In this document: piece after piece, positions 1 to 11,140 of the stretch
Numbering within the stretch: the first letter of the stretch is position 1
Layout of the letters: each line of letters begins with the position of its first letter
Assembly (NCBI GenBank): GCA_025267735.1
Contig: CM046300.1
Span: 34,543,322-34,607,321, forward strand
Direction of reading: 5' to 3'
Length of the DNA stretch: 64,000 bases
Source: Mactra quadrangularis
Taxonomy: Eukaryota > Mollusca > Bivalvia > Venerida > Mactridae
Program-made: the position numbers and the translations under genes
The notes under the pieces: model-generated
What the model was told of the DNA's origin: nothing
What the model saw: only the letters and a program-made list of their open reading frames with translations
Databases searched by the model: none

Positions 1-1018
1 GCAATCATTGACAATTACATCTTACAAACAACTCTTTTGTTATAGATCAATGTTAACGATGTTTTTATCACTTATTTTGTGGTTACTATGGGTATCTGGT
101 CATACCTATTACATAATTGTATACATGTCAAAAATCAGTTAAGTTGTATATACTCGATAAAAAGTTGTTACACAACGTGTCAACGACTGCTGTCGACTGG
201 TCGTAATATTGGACCCCAAATTAGTGCAATTAGACAGGTTGGGTCTAAAAAAGCGGTCGTATTACGGAATAGCGGAACGGTCTTATTATCGGACCTTACG
301 ACTATTGAAATATATAGAAAATAATTCGGGTCTTTCAAAAACTGCCCGTTTTATGTAGTTGGTCTTATTATCGGACCGGTCGTTAGGTGAGACTCTACTG
401 TATTTGTTTGGGCTGATATCCCCCCATATTCTTGTACACTCGATAGGTCAAGAGAATCATGCGATAGTGATTAAATGATTTGTCGAAGACGGTTGCAAAA
501 GAGGCTAGTGAGTATAAGTGATATTTCCTCTCTTGTTCCACGAACAAATTTATGAACTACGTTCGGGAAGTGACTCGATTATTTTAGGTCACATCTTGTC
601 CGTTCTATTTTCTCGTTCGACGTCACGAAACTTATTTCATTTGGTTTCATTTAAAAAAAATTATATTAATCATGTCTTTGATAAATAAGACCAAGTTTTT
701 TAAAATCGACCCAGAAATAAAAACAGGAATTTCTTTGACAAATATGACCAAGTTTTTTAAAATTGACCAAGAAATAAAACACGCAGGAACCCATGGAATG
801 AGATAGGTCATTTTCGTGTTTTCTAAGGTGATGAGTTACATACCTGTAGATGTGTAAATAACATTTTTTGTTTTTTTTTATACTGGCAGCCTGTGATTCA
901 AACTTCTTACTAGAAACTTTTTAGGTAAATGTATAATAAAGTTGAGAAGTGCAGAGCTAAACAACCATAATTCTCTGCTTCATAATAATTTTGAAGTTAT
1001 TGCCTTTTTGCATTTTAA
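1..1018. other. Non-coding AT-rich stretch
   Basis: No supported gene. The only structure seen is a tandem duplication at 675-789: two units of about 57 bases, each running from 'tctttga' to 'caggaa' and sharing 'gaccaagttttttaaaat'. Confidence 0.5.
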
Positions 1019-1310
1019 GCCACCCGGCTAGCTCAGTTGCCTAGTAGCACGCACATCTACTGATCTACGTCTACTGAGGGGTGATTCCCGGGCGGGGCAT
1101 ACTTTCGTAGAGTTTGGTCATGAATCTTTTTCTACCGCTATTCTCCCTCCTACCAATAATTCTTAATTATGTAGGGCAGTTGTCAGTCACTGACAAAAGT
1201 ATGCGCTAAATCCAGAGAATTAGCCTACCAGGAACAGTGAGTAGGTTGATTGACCGACGTTATATGACATATACGTGTTGCAACGGCGTTTAACCCAACA
1301 AAAACAAACA
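1019..1310 (+). mobile_element. SINE family A copy
   Basis: The tRNA-like head reads gcca(c)ccggctagctcagt with a box-B-like gattcccgggcggggc. The body is catactttcgtagagtttggtcatgaat and the tail gacgttatatgacat...cggcgtttaacccaacaaa. It is diverged from the fuller copy at 48301 and has an extra ~10 bases in the anticodon region. It is a tRNA-derived retroposon, not a tRNA gene. Confidence 0.85.
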
Positions 1311-1893
1311 GTTTGCATTTTATAAGTCTTATTAACTCAGTACTTACTTAACCATTCACAAGTAGATAGATCTCATAGAGAAGTGCACAAGAATAAATAC
1401 GAGATCACAGCTTTGGAGTTATTGCCCTTTGTTGAATCTAATTGTCTAGAGCATAGTCAAATACTATTCAAACCAATGATTTTTGTCATTAACAAGTGCA
1501 ATATATCATGGGTACGAATCAAAATGTAAACAAAGAATTCATACCCAAATATTATTTTGTACATGAAGATTTTCGTAACTTGAAAAAAAGTTGAGTAAGA
1601 TATATCTTGGGTACAAACTGTAAATTTTGTAATAATACATATACATTGTATATGAAATATCGAAGCCAACCAAGAAATATTGAACCACTTTCTCTGGGTA
1701 TGAACATACTTGAGGCTGAATCCTGTGTAGACATTTTTATTCGTACACAAGAACTTCTTCAAACAAAAACATTTAAAACAACACAATTAGCATTACAAAC
1801 TTTTATTTTCAAATGTTTTAACAGAAAAATTCTAAAATTTCATAAATTTAAAAACTAAAGGAAATTTATTAATAAAATATATAATTTCATATA

Positions 1894-2240
1894 CAGTACC
1901 CACCAAAAGTTTGGAGACAAAAGAAATTTACTACAACTCTTGAATTTTGATGATTTTTTGTTGAATAATTGTATTAAATGTATTTAGTATGATTTGAGAT
2001 AAAATGAAAACAAATTTCAGGAATGCAACATATCTATAAACTTCAGCATCTGATATCCAAAAGCCTCCAAATCCATGATTATTGTAATTATTTTTCCATG
2101 CTTTTTATGCTTTTTTGTAGTCTCGAATACAATAATAATGATTACCAAAAAAATAAAACAGAACAGTCATCAAATTTTAGATAAAAGCTATTCAGTAGGT
2201 CTACAAAGTGTAAATGTCTCCAAACTTTTGGTGGGTACCG
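1894..2240. mobile_element. Tc1/mariner-like MITE
   Basis: Terminal inverted repeats of about 26 bases: left CAGTACCCACCAAAAGTTTG..., right the complement with one mismatch (cggtacc). TA lies directly outside both ends (1892-1893 and 2241-2242). The length of 347 bp, the CAAAAGTTTGG motif and the TA target duplication fit a non-autonomous Tc1/mariner element. It has no transposase frame. Confidence 0.85.
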
Positions 2241-2242
2241 TA

Positions 2243-4672
2243 CATGAACATGTAATAAACAATGTATTTGTAAAGGACAAGTATTAAAATGAAAATCAGT
2301 GATGTATTTGAACAAGTTAGATATATAGGTAATAAATATGTATAGTCCAACAATATTAACCAGAACTGGACCTTTATACAAGAATATATTAATTTCCATA
2401 TTTACTGTCTATTTTGTCTTCATTTGTAAATTCCGCTTTATCGGAAGCTTTCCTCAAGATTTATTTACTGTCGGAACAATTAATTTTGTTTTCATAATAA
2501 TAAATGCTTTGAAACTCTAAATGCTTTGACACTCTGTCTTAATATTGCAGATAATGAGTTAAAAATCAAAGTACAATAATGTGCCATGTTCACAAAATTG
2601 TTTTATAGTCACATAGGTTGCTATATTCACGTGTATAATCGTATACACGCATACGGAAACTCACAATTTGATGTAAGTGAAGCATTTAATCATTATGATA
2701 AGGTAGTTCAAGCTCAGGTTAATATCGTCGGAAATATTTATCAGATGTTGATATCGGTGGTAAGGATGCGTCATTTTTAGTATGACAAATATCTCTAAGT
2801 AAGATGTGTATCTGGACGTTTTGTTGAGATTTTATAGAAGAAGCAAAAACACTGTTTAATTATCGTTACCTATTTATCTATTTCACCTATTTATTTATTT
2901 CAACTTGCAGGAAGACAATGAATGTGAGGTAATGGTAAGATAATCACCTATCAAAATTAAAGAAATATGTTTGAGTGACTCATCAGCACATAAAGTTGTG
3001 GAAGCTGATGTGAACATCATACTTGGAGACTTCATTAGGGGGGCAGAGAATATTTAGTCATTTTTCTTACAAGTCCAATTATAATTACTTTTATCAAATT
3101 CAACTTGCAGAAAGAGAATAGTTAATGCCCGGAACTACGCACCGTTGGGTTGTTCCTAGTTGACGTCATGTGATGTAGGTACAAACAATGGCGATCAAGT
3201 AATCAAAGTGCACTAGATTTGAGAGTAAAAAGTCATTATGCCAATTAAAATAATGTACGTGGGGTCTTTGTAATAGTGAAAGTCGTTATAAAGATGAACC
3301 TCACATGCAAGGTGTCACTTACTTGCCTAAAACCAACTTAGAAAAGTGTATCTTGTACCCCATGCGGGTAAAGTTAAATTAAAGAAATCATATTTGGCTG
3401 GTTTCTCAGCTGATTAAGTAAGACTCACTCAAAGGAGCAAACTAGATATCTATGGTGACTTCATTGAAATTAAATATTATTTTTTAAAATTATTATATTA
3501 GATTATATTTGTGCTATTTCTTAATTCAGAAACTATGGAATTTAGGACGGAGCAAAAAGGCCGGAGCCTGATAATACGTTCCCCCAATTTGAAATAAGGC
3601 TTGAGGGTTATTTAGAATACAGGATAACCCAGACCGGGGTTAGTAAAGATTTCATTAGTCTTAAGGATCTTATTCTTACGGAGCAGTGTATGGAAGCTGC
3701 TGATAAATCAAATAACATTTTGTCATCTTTTTTAAATATGGCGTTTGATATTTTATATTTTTTTATAATATTTTTAATTATATATATATTTATTATTCGA
3801 TCTGTGCTATTCATTATTTAGAGAACCTATCAAATCTGGGAGAGAAAAAAAGTAAGTCTGTAGCATGCTGGTATTGTACATATTCTAAAATTTATTGAAC
3901 TTTGGAATGCTCAATTTTCAAAGAATGCCCAGGCTAGGAATGTTATAACAGATTCAATAACATTATTGGGTCAAGCCCAACATAAACTGAGTATAAAATG
4001 TTGATATTTAGTTAGATCTAAAATCAATAAGAAATATAAGAGCAAGTGCAATGTGGACATGCCAGCTTCATAAATATTATTTGAAGAGAACATCTTAAAA
4101 GACAAGAAGTTGTGTGAATCTGAGTAAAATTTAGATTATGGCAAAAAATAAAAGAGGTAAATCTTCAGCTCCTATATCATTTGATAATTAAATCATTCAA
4201 AGCGCATTATCGAAGATATCTGCTCAAATCATTAACAAATTTAATAGATGAAAGTGCTAATGTTACTGCACTGTGTAAGATTGTAAGCTTGTTAGATGCA
4301 ATCACTTGGACATAAAATCTTAGAATGATTTTAGTAAATGTGACGATTGTAAAGTGCTTAGAATTAGATGGATTTATTTGTAATGAACCTTGTGAGTTTA
4401 GTTACGAAGATGTCTAATACATTAAACTGCCACTGGCAGTGTTAGTGAGAGATCTTAGTTGTAATATGCAGGACTCAGAAAAAAATTCACCCCAATATAC
4501 CAACTGAAGATGACAGTGAAAATCGGGAATAATATAATTGAAACTCTTGTAAAAGCATAGTGTTGAAGAATAGGCAGATTAGGACAACAAAATTAGTGAC
4601 ATTCCCTTGCCCTGCAGAGAGATGAGTATCAAAGAAGTACTTCAGACTCTTAAAAAACAAGATTTGATCTAG
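2243..4672. other. No supported gene; possible decayed coding scraps
   Basis: No convincing gene. A 24-base segment at 2911-2934 lies between a good acceptor (ttcaacttgcag) and a donor (gtaaga) on the plus strand, and the same acceptor string recurs at 3101-3110. Short open stretches around 4200-4400 lie upstream of the transposase relic and may be part of it, but I cannot align them to anything. Confidence 0.35.
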
Positions 4673-6024
4673 AGACAGCACAAGCGAAGAGTCTGTAAAA
4701 CCATGGTCTTGAAAACACTTTGTTTGAACAGTGCTCAAATACACAGGGCTCTAGTGAAATGCAACAGTGGTAATATAACTGATTTACGAGGTAAACACCA
4801 ACCAGGAAACAAAACCACTGAAATCTGTCTCAATCACATAAAGGATCATATAAACAGTTTCCCTCGATATAAGTCCAACTACTGTCGAAACGATTCCACA
4901 AGAGAATATTTGTCACCTAATCTTAACTTAGGCAAAATGTACCAATTGTAGGTTGAAAAGAGTGTTTCGGAGAATTTCCAGGTTAGTCAATCTGTGTATG
5001 AAAGAGTCTTTTACAATGATTTTAACCTTTTCTTTAGGACGCTTGAGAAGGATACATGCAAAACTTGTGATGAATTGTCTATGCTAAGAACACACTCTGA
5101 TGATACACAGGGATCACGAAAACTGTGAAACAATCACATTTGACTTGCAGAAAACACTTCCTACACTGAAAATCCCAACTGGGGTGGCTTACTGCAAGCG
5201 GCAGTTGTGGGTCTTCAACATGGGCATACATGTATTTGGCAATGACGATGAAACAGCATACATGTTCATGTGGCATGAAGGAATAGCATCAAGAGGCAGC
5301 CAAGAAGTTTTGTCATGTATAAAGCATTATGTGAAAACACAAATGTCTGATAGTGTTCAACAGCATGGTCAGATTCATGTGGTGGTCAGAACCGCAATAT
5401 CAAGATGTGTTGTATGTGGATGCACTTGCTTGCAACTACTAATCTCCAATCAGTTGATCACAAGTTTCTGGAACCTGGGCATTCCTACCTACCCTGTGAT
5501 AGTGACTTTGGTGATATTGAACGGTCAGCGAAGCGTAATCCTGTGGTTTACTGTCCTAATGAATGGTTTAATATAGTGCGCACTGCCAGGTCAAACATCA
5601 ATTTCAAGTCATAGAAATGCAAAGTGATGATTTCTTCTCAACTGAAAACCTTGAAAGGGCTGTAGTAAATAGAAAGAAAGCTGACAGTGGGAAAAAAGTT
5701 GAGTGGCTAAAGATAAAACATATCAGATTAATAAAATCCAATCCACTGGTGATGTTCTTTAAGTACAGCCATGACCAAGAGACGTTCATGGAAGTTGATC
5801 TACATCCAAGAAGAAGAAGCAAGTCATTAAGAGATATATCTTCTGAGCAAGATCCACTCCAATGTAAAGGGATAACCAAAGAAAAACTTTAAGGTTTAAA
5901 GAGTCTATTGCCATATATCCCACCCATTCATCATACATTCTACAAATCTCTGAAGAGCAATGCAAGCTTGAACCCATGTGATGATGACTTATGTGGTGCT
6001 AGCATTGACTATGACATTGAATAA
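4673..6024 (+). pseudogene. Decayed intronless DDE-type transposase
   Basis: Consecutive segments in three frames make one protein of a transposase-like family repeated in invertebrate genomes. In order: HINSFPRYKSNYCRNDSTRE (~4850), a CKTC motif (~5060), a segment TGVAYCKRQLWVFNMGIHVF (~5185), FMWHEGIASRGSQEV (~5270), DSCGGQNRN (~5371), HKFLEPGHSYLPCDSDFG (~5460), VEWLKIKHIR (~5700) and YIPPIHHTFY (~5915). The DSCGGQN acidic motif probably holds a catalytic Asp; this is inference. At least three frameshifts (near 5095, between 5350 and 5370, near 5610) and internal stops (TAG 4949, TAA 5890) break it. With no introns it is a dead transposon copy. The superfamily is unassigned; Sola-like is one possibility. 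Confidence 0.75.
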
Positions 6025-6065
6025 TAAATTGCTTCTTTAATGTTGTATCTGTTTCCCTGTTTCAG

Positions 6066-6187
6066 TGTTTATACAAGAGCTGCCAGAAGATGTTTTGCTT
6101 CGTATTTTGATGTACCTTGACATGGAAGACCTTCTTCATATAGCCTCTACTTGTCACAAGTTTAGCAGGTTGTCCCATGTTCAATGA
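6066..6187 (+). CDS. F-box domain exon (partial gene)
   Basis: After a strong acceptor (gtttccctgtttcag) the frame reads a typical F-box: ELPEDVLLRILMYLDMEDLL, then HIASTCHKFSRL, ending at TGA 6185-6187. F-box motifs bind SKP1 in SCF ubiquitin ligases. The frame may end at this stop or splice earlier; cag|gttgtc near 6170 is a weak donor. I found no leucine-rich, WD or other substrate-binding exon downstream. It is either the F-box exon of a gene whose other exons I cannot see or a fragment. It starts 42 bases past the transposase relic, so part of the flank may be transposon-carried. Confidence 0.6.
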
Positions 6188-6290
6188 CTTTGAAAACACG
6201 TCAAAGATAATGAATTTCGTGAATGAAAACCCCATTTAAGTGGTACTACATAGCTTACTTCCCCTGAGTATTCTCCAACATTACTACGGA

Positions 6291-6489
6291 ATGGAGGTTA
6301 AAAGTTTGGAATGCGCAAATTTTGAAAAAAGATGGGAGTTATTCATCGAGAAAGAAAACAAGGTTTTACCAAACCAGTAGGAGCCACTGAAACCCTGGTG
6401 TGATTCGAGATATGTTGAAGAAGAATCAGACGAGGAAGTTGAAATCGTAAAAGAACCTGGAAGACCTTTTAAATGGTTAGCTTTATAAC
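6291..6489 (+). pseudogene. Unrecognised coding remnant with in-frame stop
   Basis: The frame from ATG 6291 has protein-like composition (FEKRWELFIEKENKVLP, a stop TAG at 6378-6380, then PWCDSRYVEEESDEEVEIVK and a GRPFKW motif). The charged E/D run and 'GRPxK' resemble the start of some transposon proteins, but no family is recognised. It could also be chance. Confidence 0.25.
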
Positions 6490-7913
6490 ACTGTGTATAG
6501 TTACAATGAAAATTTTTTTTCTTAATTAGTGTGAATACATGGATGTGTTGATATTGCATTGTACTTGGCATTGAAATAATTATTTATGTATAAATTCTCA
6601 TGAATGTCTATAGATATGCATCAGACACCAAATTAGCTCATTTTGTTGGGATTCATATTGATGTTTGCAGCAATTTCAGAACGATAAATTTAGAGACGAT
6701 TTAATTATCAAATATGATTAACAACGGCTGCTACTATTTTTATCATCATATTTTTAATAGTACTTCAAGAATATAATAGTCCATTTAAAATATGTTGCAT
6801 TTTGCTTATTTTCTAAAAACCTCAAGTTGACCTTAAACGAAGTTAATATGGACAACCATGTCATGTCTACGAAAGAAGTTCACTTCAAAAATTGAACAGC
6901 GTTGTTTATCCATTGTTTTCACATGCAAAGGAGGAAACTCCAAACAAAATCAGGGATATGTTATCCAATTAGCAACGATAAAAGAACGATAAAAAAACGA
7001 CCCCTATGCCATAAACAAACATGAAGGGGTCAGATTTTTAGTGTCAACTATGATTTATTCATTTAGACCTAAACTACTTTAAGGACAAAAAGAGCTAACT
7101 GCAGAGATGAATGATCACTTTTACTGAAAATAGTGTTACATTAAATGACACTTAGTGTTGTGATAAAATTATTTCATTCAAAAGTGGAACCATTGTGCAA
7201 TAATTGATGCATGCGCAAACATTTTATGCTCTTCTATGAGGTCTTCAGTATAAGACCTTTGGGTGAAGCTAAATGCCAAATATTCAGCTCCAGGCCAAGA
7301 ATTTTTTAGATTTTTTTCCTTTTATGTTTCATGGCAACCTCAATTAGGTCACAAATGGTAATATCTCCACACATTTGAATAAGCTTCATGCCAAGAGCAT
7401 TTCTTTCTAGCTTAAGCAACATTTGAGCAAGATTAATCTATGGTGAATGAATTGTTGATGAATATCAGAAGAGGCCTAATCACAAAAACTTACTTTGAGC
7501 AACTTTTTAACAAAATAATTTAGGAAGACATTGCCGCAGAAAGAAGCGTTAAAACTGGGTGTTAAAGTATCCTTTCGGTGGTTTTTTTACCAATACTTGA
7601 GAAAGTACAAAAATATCTTATAATACATGTACATGATAAACTATGACAATAGCGCTAATGAATGAAGTAATATTACTACTCTGCTTTCAAATGTTACAAT
7701 CTAAAGACTATTATGTCTATTCTAATGAGTAAGTATATCCGACATAATTTAAAAAGAATCAATGAAAACCCAGCTATTTTTACAAGTGTGAAGGTAATTT
7801 TGGATGACACTGTACTTCAGGGCAACATATAATCAACAATCTTACTATAGTTTAACAATGCAACATAGAAGAGATTATGATTTAAATGGCTTGATAATAC
7901 CGGCCCCAGGAGC
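6490..7913. other. No supported feature
   Basis: AT-rich sequence with stops in all frames; no clear repeat or inverted ends seen. Confidence 0.4.
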
Positions 7914-8158
7914 AGTGGTGCTTTTCACAAAAATTCTTACGAAAAAAATCTTCGTAAGTAAAAGGCAAGAAACATTAATAATAAGCTCAATTTTTGGCTA
8001 TTCAATTCTAAATATTATACAAAATGAGTAGAATAGTGCATACCTTTTGAATATCACATCACAGTAATGCTTATTATCCGTCTGACTTTGAAGTGCTAAT
8101 TATATGAAACTGACTTACGAAGATTTTTTTCGTAAGAATTATTGTAAAAAGCACTACT
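7914..8158. mobile_element. MITE with ~47-bp inverted ends
   Basis: Left end AGTGGTGCTTTTCACAAAAA followed by TTCTTACGAAAAAAATCTTC. The right end is its complement, with AGTAGTGCTTTTTACAATAA as the outer part. Each end also contains its own small palindrome (CTTACGAA...TTCGTAAG). There is no coding capacity and no clear target duplication, so the superfamily is unassigned. Confidence 0.75.
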
Positions 8159-8596
8159 GATTCTGACATATTGTAATACATTGTATAGATCATATTGCAC
8201 ATATAAATTGAGAAATATGTAACTGCTTAAATGATAAACACCCAGTGACCACTCCCATCGTTTCATCTCCAGTGTAATCATCCCTGACATGAAACTGACA
8301 CTATGATATTCAGAGATGGGCATCTTTATAACATCTTCGATGACATTCTGAAATACAAAAATAAAAATTTTAGTAAATATATTTGAACGAGACAGTCCAG
8401 AAAACATGTGATTACTGACTTTGAATAGAGGAATTTTAGTAGGAGCAGTTGTTCACTGAAATAAGCAGTAGTTCAGTGGATAAACAGTAGTTCAGTGGAC
8501 GCCTTAGCAACACATTGTATAACTACATCAACCAGTTCACCATTGCTGGAAAGATTCCATCTCCAGATTTAGCTATTTACTATTTACTACTTGCAT
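8159..8596. other. Non-coding; short direct repeats
   Basis: Around 8443-8505 the phrase 'agcagt(a/t)gttca(c/g)tg' occurs three times in tandem. Nothing else is supported. Confidence 0.4.
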
Positions 8597-8745
8597 ACTT
8601 CCGCTAGTGACTGACAACTTCACTACATGATTTAAAATCAGTGGTAGGAGGTACAATGTCCGTAGAAATTATTTCATGACCAAGCCTCACATAAGTATGC
8701 CCAGTCTGAGAACCAAACCTGTGACCCCTGCAAGTAGGCATTGAA
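8597..8745 (-). mobile_element. SINE family A fragment
   Basis: Complement of the family A body: atacttccgctagtgactgacaa, then ggtaggagg and catgaccaagc, and a decayed box-B region. The head and tail are lost. Confidence 0.7.
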
Positions 8746-9083
8746 CCTTATTTGTTAGTTTTACCTGAACTTAAAACACCCTATCACATTTATAAAATAA
8801 AGAAAATTGTAACACTTGAAATATCTTTATTTTAACTGTGAAATTATTGATGTTTAGACAGTTTAGAGCTCGACATTAATTTTCCCAGTAGGTTGCCGTG
8901 ATAGACAAACAGCTACATGTTTTACTTGCCAGAAACCAAATGTTTACTAGCAGTAACAGATTGCCTGAACCCAAATATAGGTCCTCAGGAGAATCAGAGG
9001 ACCTTGAATGTTGAGATCTGCCATTGTGAAAATATTTATTATGAATACTTTTGTCAAGTAATACAATGTATTCAGACAGAGCT

Positions 9084-9378
9084 TTATTTTATTTATTTTT
9101 TATTTGGATTTAATGCTGTGTCAACATAATTTAGGTTATTTTACGGCATCTAGCGCACCTAACCTAGCTTTCCTGGACCATTGACTATAACCAGTACTCA
9201 CCTACCCTTCCACAAGGCCTGAAAATTCTGCATATTATCTAATCAATGGAGGAAAATCGACATTATTGTCAAATTTTCATGGAATGGTATAACCTCCTCG
9301 GGTGGGATTCGAACCCGCACCCCCTCGGGCATGAGATTCCAAATCCCGGCGCACTACGAACTACGCCATCGACCAGGG
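9084..9378 (-). mobile_element. SINE family B copy
   Basis: Read on the minus strand: tRNA-like head ending in gtgcgggttcgaatcccaccc, body ggttataccattccatgaaa and tggaggaaaatcgacatt (as on plus), the shared core (cctggaccattgactataacc on plus) and an AT-rich tail (tttattttatttatttttt on plus). It is nearly full length. Confidence 0.88.
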
Positions 9379-10429
9379 TTTAGCTTTATTTATAGTATAC
9401 ACTTTAAGATGATAGAGTAAAGTCTACTTACAAGAACACAACAGATCTGTATAAAACCAATCAGCAATATAAAATCTCAGCAAACATTAGTGTTAGGACA
9501 TCATTTCATTTCACAGAATGATAACCTGGAAAAATAAGAAAAACAATGTTAAAACCTTCCAACATTAAATTTCTAATATTTAAGTTTCTGTAGAATTATG
9601 TCTCAAATACTAGTACTAAGTAGTACTGCAATATCTGAGCTAAGCTTTTTATTTTAAAATAACAATAACTACATGTACTATCACACTAATACTTAAAATC
9701 AAACTTTCATAAATAAAGTTCAACCTGTTTTACTTTCTTACATAACCTGTATTTAAAGACCCTATCCACTTTCAATAAATAATTTGGTATCAGTAACCAA
9801 TGGTCTTTTAAAACATGTAAGACTGAAGGGCTTGACACTAAAGGCTGTCCTATTGCCCCTGACAACCTTTATATGGTTTAAGCAACCTGTTACTGCTAAG
9901 ATTTAGTTCCAGCAAGTTAAAAATATAGTTGGCTGTCCATTCAGGCAAACTAGTTTAAAAATCAATGTCAAGCCCTGGACTGTAATATAACAATGTTGGA
10001 CTGTTTAAGAGATTTTTTGCGATTGGTGAGCCTCGATTTTGACTCTCGCTCCCCATCATCTTGTCAAATTTACATTAATGATTAATCTAAAGAATAACCA
10101 AGACAACCTCCAAACCCATGGATTATTGCCAATGCATGAAAATAAAATTCACAGCTCTGAATATTCTACTCTTTCAACATCATACAAAAGAAGAATATCA
10201 GTAATTCATTTATCTACAATTCATACACTTCAATAAAAACAAACTAGTGCATACTTATCTCCATTGGTCCTCACTCCAACTTATGACTCCCATGGTACCA
10301 AGATAACAAACTAGCTTGCCTATCACTTCCATATATCTGCCTTTAAAGCTCACAGCTTATGCACACATCTGTTTCAAAGCTCAATTCTGTCTTCAATGCT
10401 CACAACTTATATACATTCCTATCTTAAGG
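9379..10429. other. Flank of the 41-bp array; holds one MITE
   Basis: AT-rich and non-coding apart from the MITE at 9827. From about 10330 degenerate 'aaagctcacagctta' phrases appear, older relatives of the array that follows. Confidence 0.4.
9827..9978. mobile_element. Short hAT-like MITE
   Basis: Left end agggcttgacactaaagg and right end aatgtcaagccctgg form 11-base inverted repeats. Internal 'gtcctattgcccc' and 'gcaacctgttac' match a partial copy at 39258-39345 (gtcctattgtcccc, gcaacttgttac). The CAGGGCTTGACA-type end resembles hAT MITEs; no 8-bp duplication was confirmed. Confidence 0.6.
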
Positions 10430-11140
10430 CTCAAACAAAAACATGTCTACAATCCTTACAGCTCTTAAAGCTCACACAAAACATGTATACAAACCTTACA
10501 GCTCTTAAAGCTCATACAAAAACATGTCTACAAACCTTACAGCTCATACAAAACATGTCTATAAACCTTACAGCTCTTAAAGCTCATACAAAAACATGTC
10601 TATAAACCTTACAGCTCTTAAAGCTCATACAAAAACATGTCTACAAACCTTACAGCTCTTAAAGCTCATACAAAACATGTGTACAAACCTTACAGCTCTT
10701 AAAGCTCATACAAAAACATGTCTACAAACCTTACAGCTCTTAAAGCTCATACAAAACATGTGTACAAACCTTACAGCTCTTAAAGCTCATACAAAAACAT
10801 GTCTACAAACCTTACAGCTCATACAAAACATGTCTATAAACCTTACAGCTCTTAAAGCTCATACAAAAACATGTCTATAAACCTTACAGCTCTTAAAGCT
10901 CATACAAAAACATGTCTACAAACCTTACAGCTCTTAAAGCTCATACAAAACATGTGTACAAACCTTACAGCTCTTAAAGCTCATACAAAACATGTGTACA
11001 AACCTTACAGCTCTTAAAGCTCATACAAAAACATGTCTACAAACCTTACAGCTCTTAAAGCTCATACAAAACATGTGTACAAACCTTACAGCTCTTAAAG
11101 CTCATACAAAAACATGTCTACAAACCTTACAGCTCATGTA
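10430..11140. repeat. 41-bp tandem array (about 17 units)
   Basis: Head-to-tail units of 40-41 bases: 'acatgtctacaaacc', 'ttacagctcttaaagctcat', 'acaaaa'. Two variants (catgtctac with five A, catgtgtac with four A) alternate in places and some units lack 'cttaaagctcat'. The open frames across it are by-products of the periodicity. On the TARDBP sense strand the units read as U/G-containing phrases such as TTTGTACACATGTTTTGTA. Degenerate relatives continue to about 11530. Confidence 0.9.

Noticed and set aside
10396..10880. Repeat-protein frames in the 41-bp array
   Set aside because: Tandem array artefact; frames differ between strands and units.
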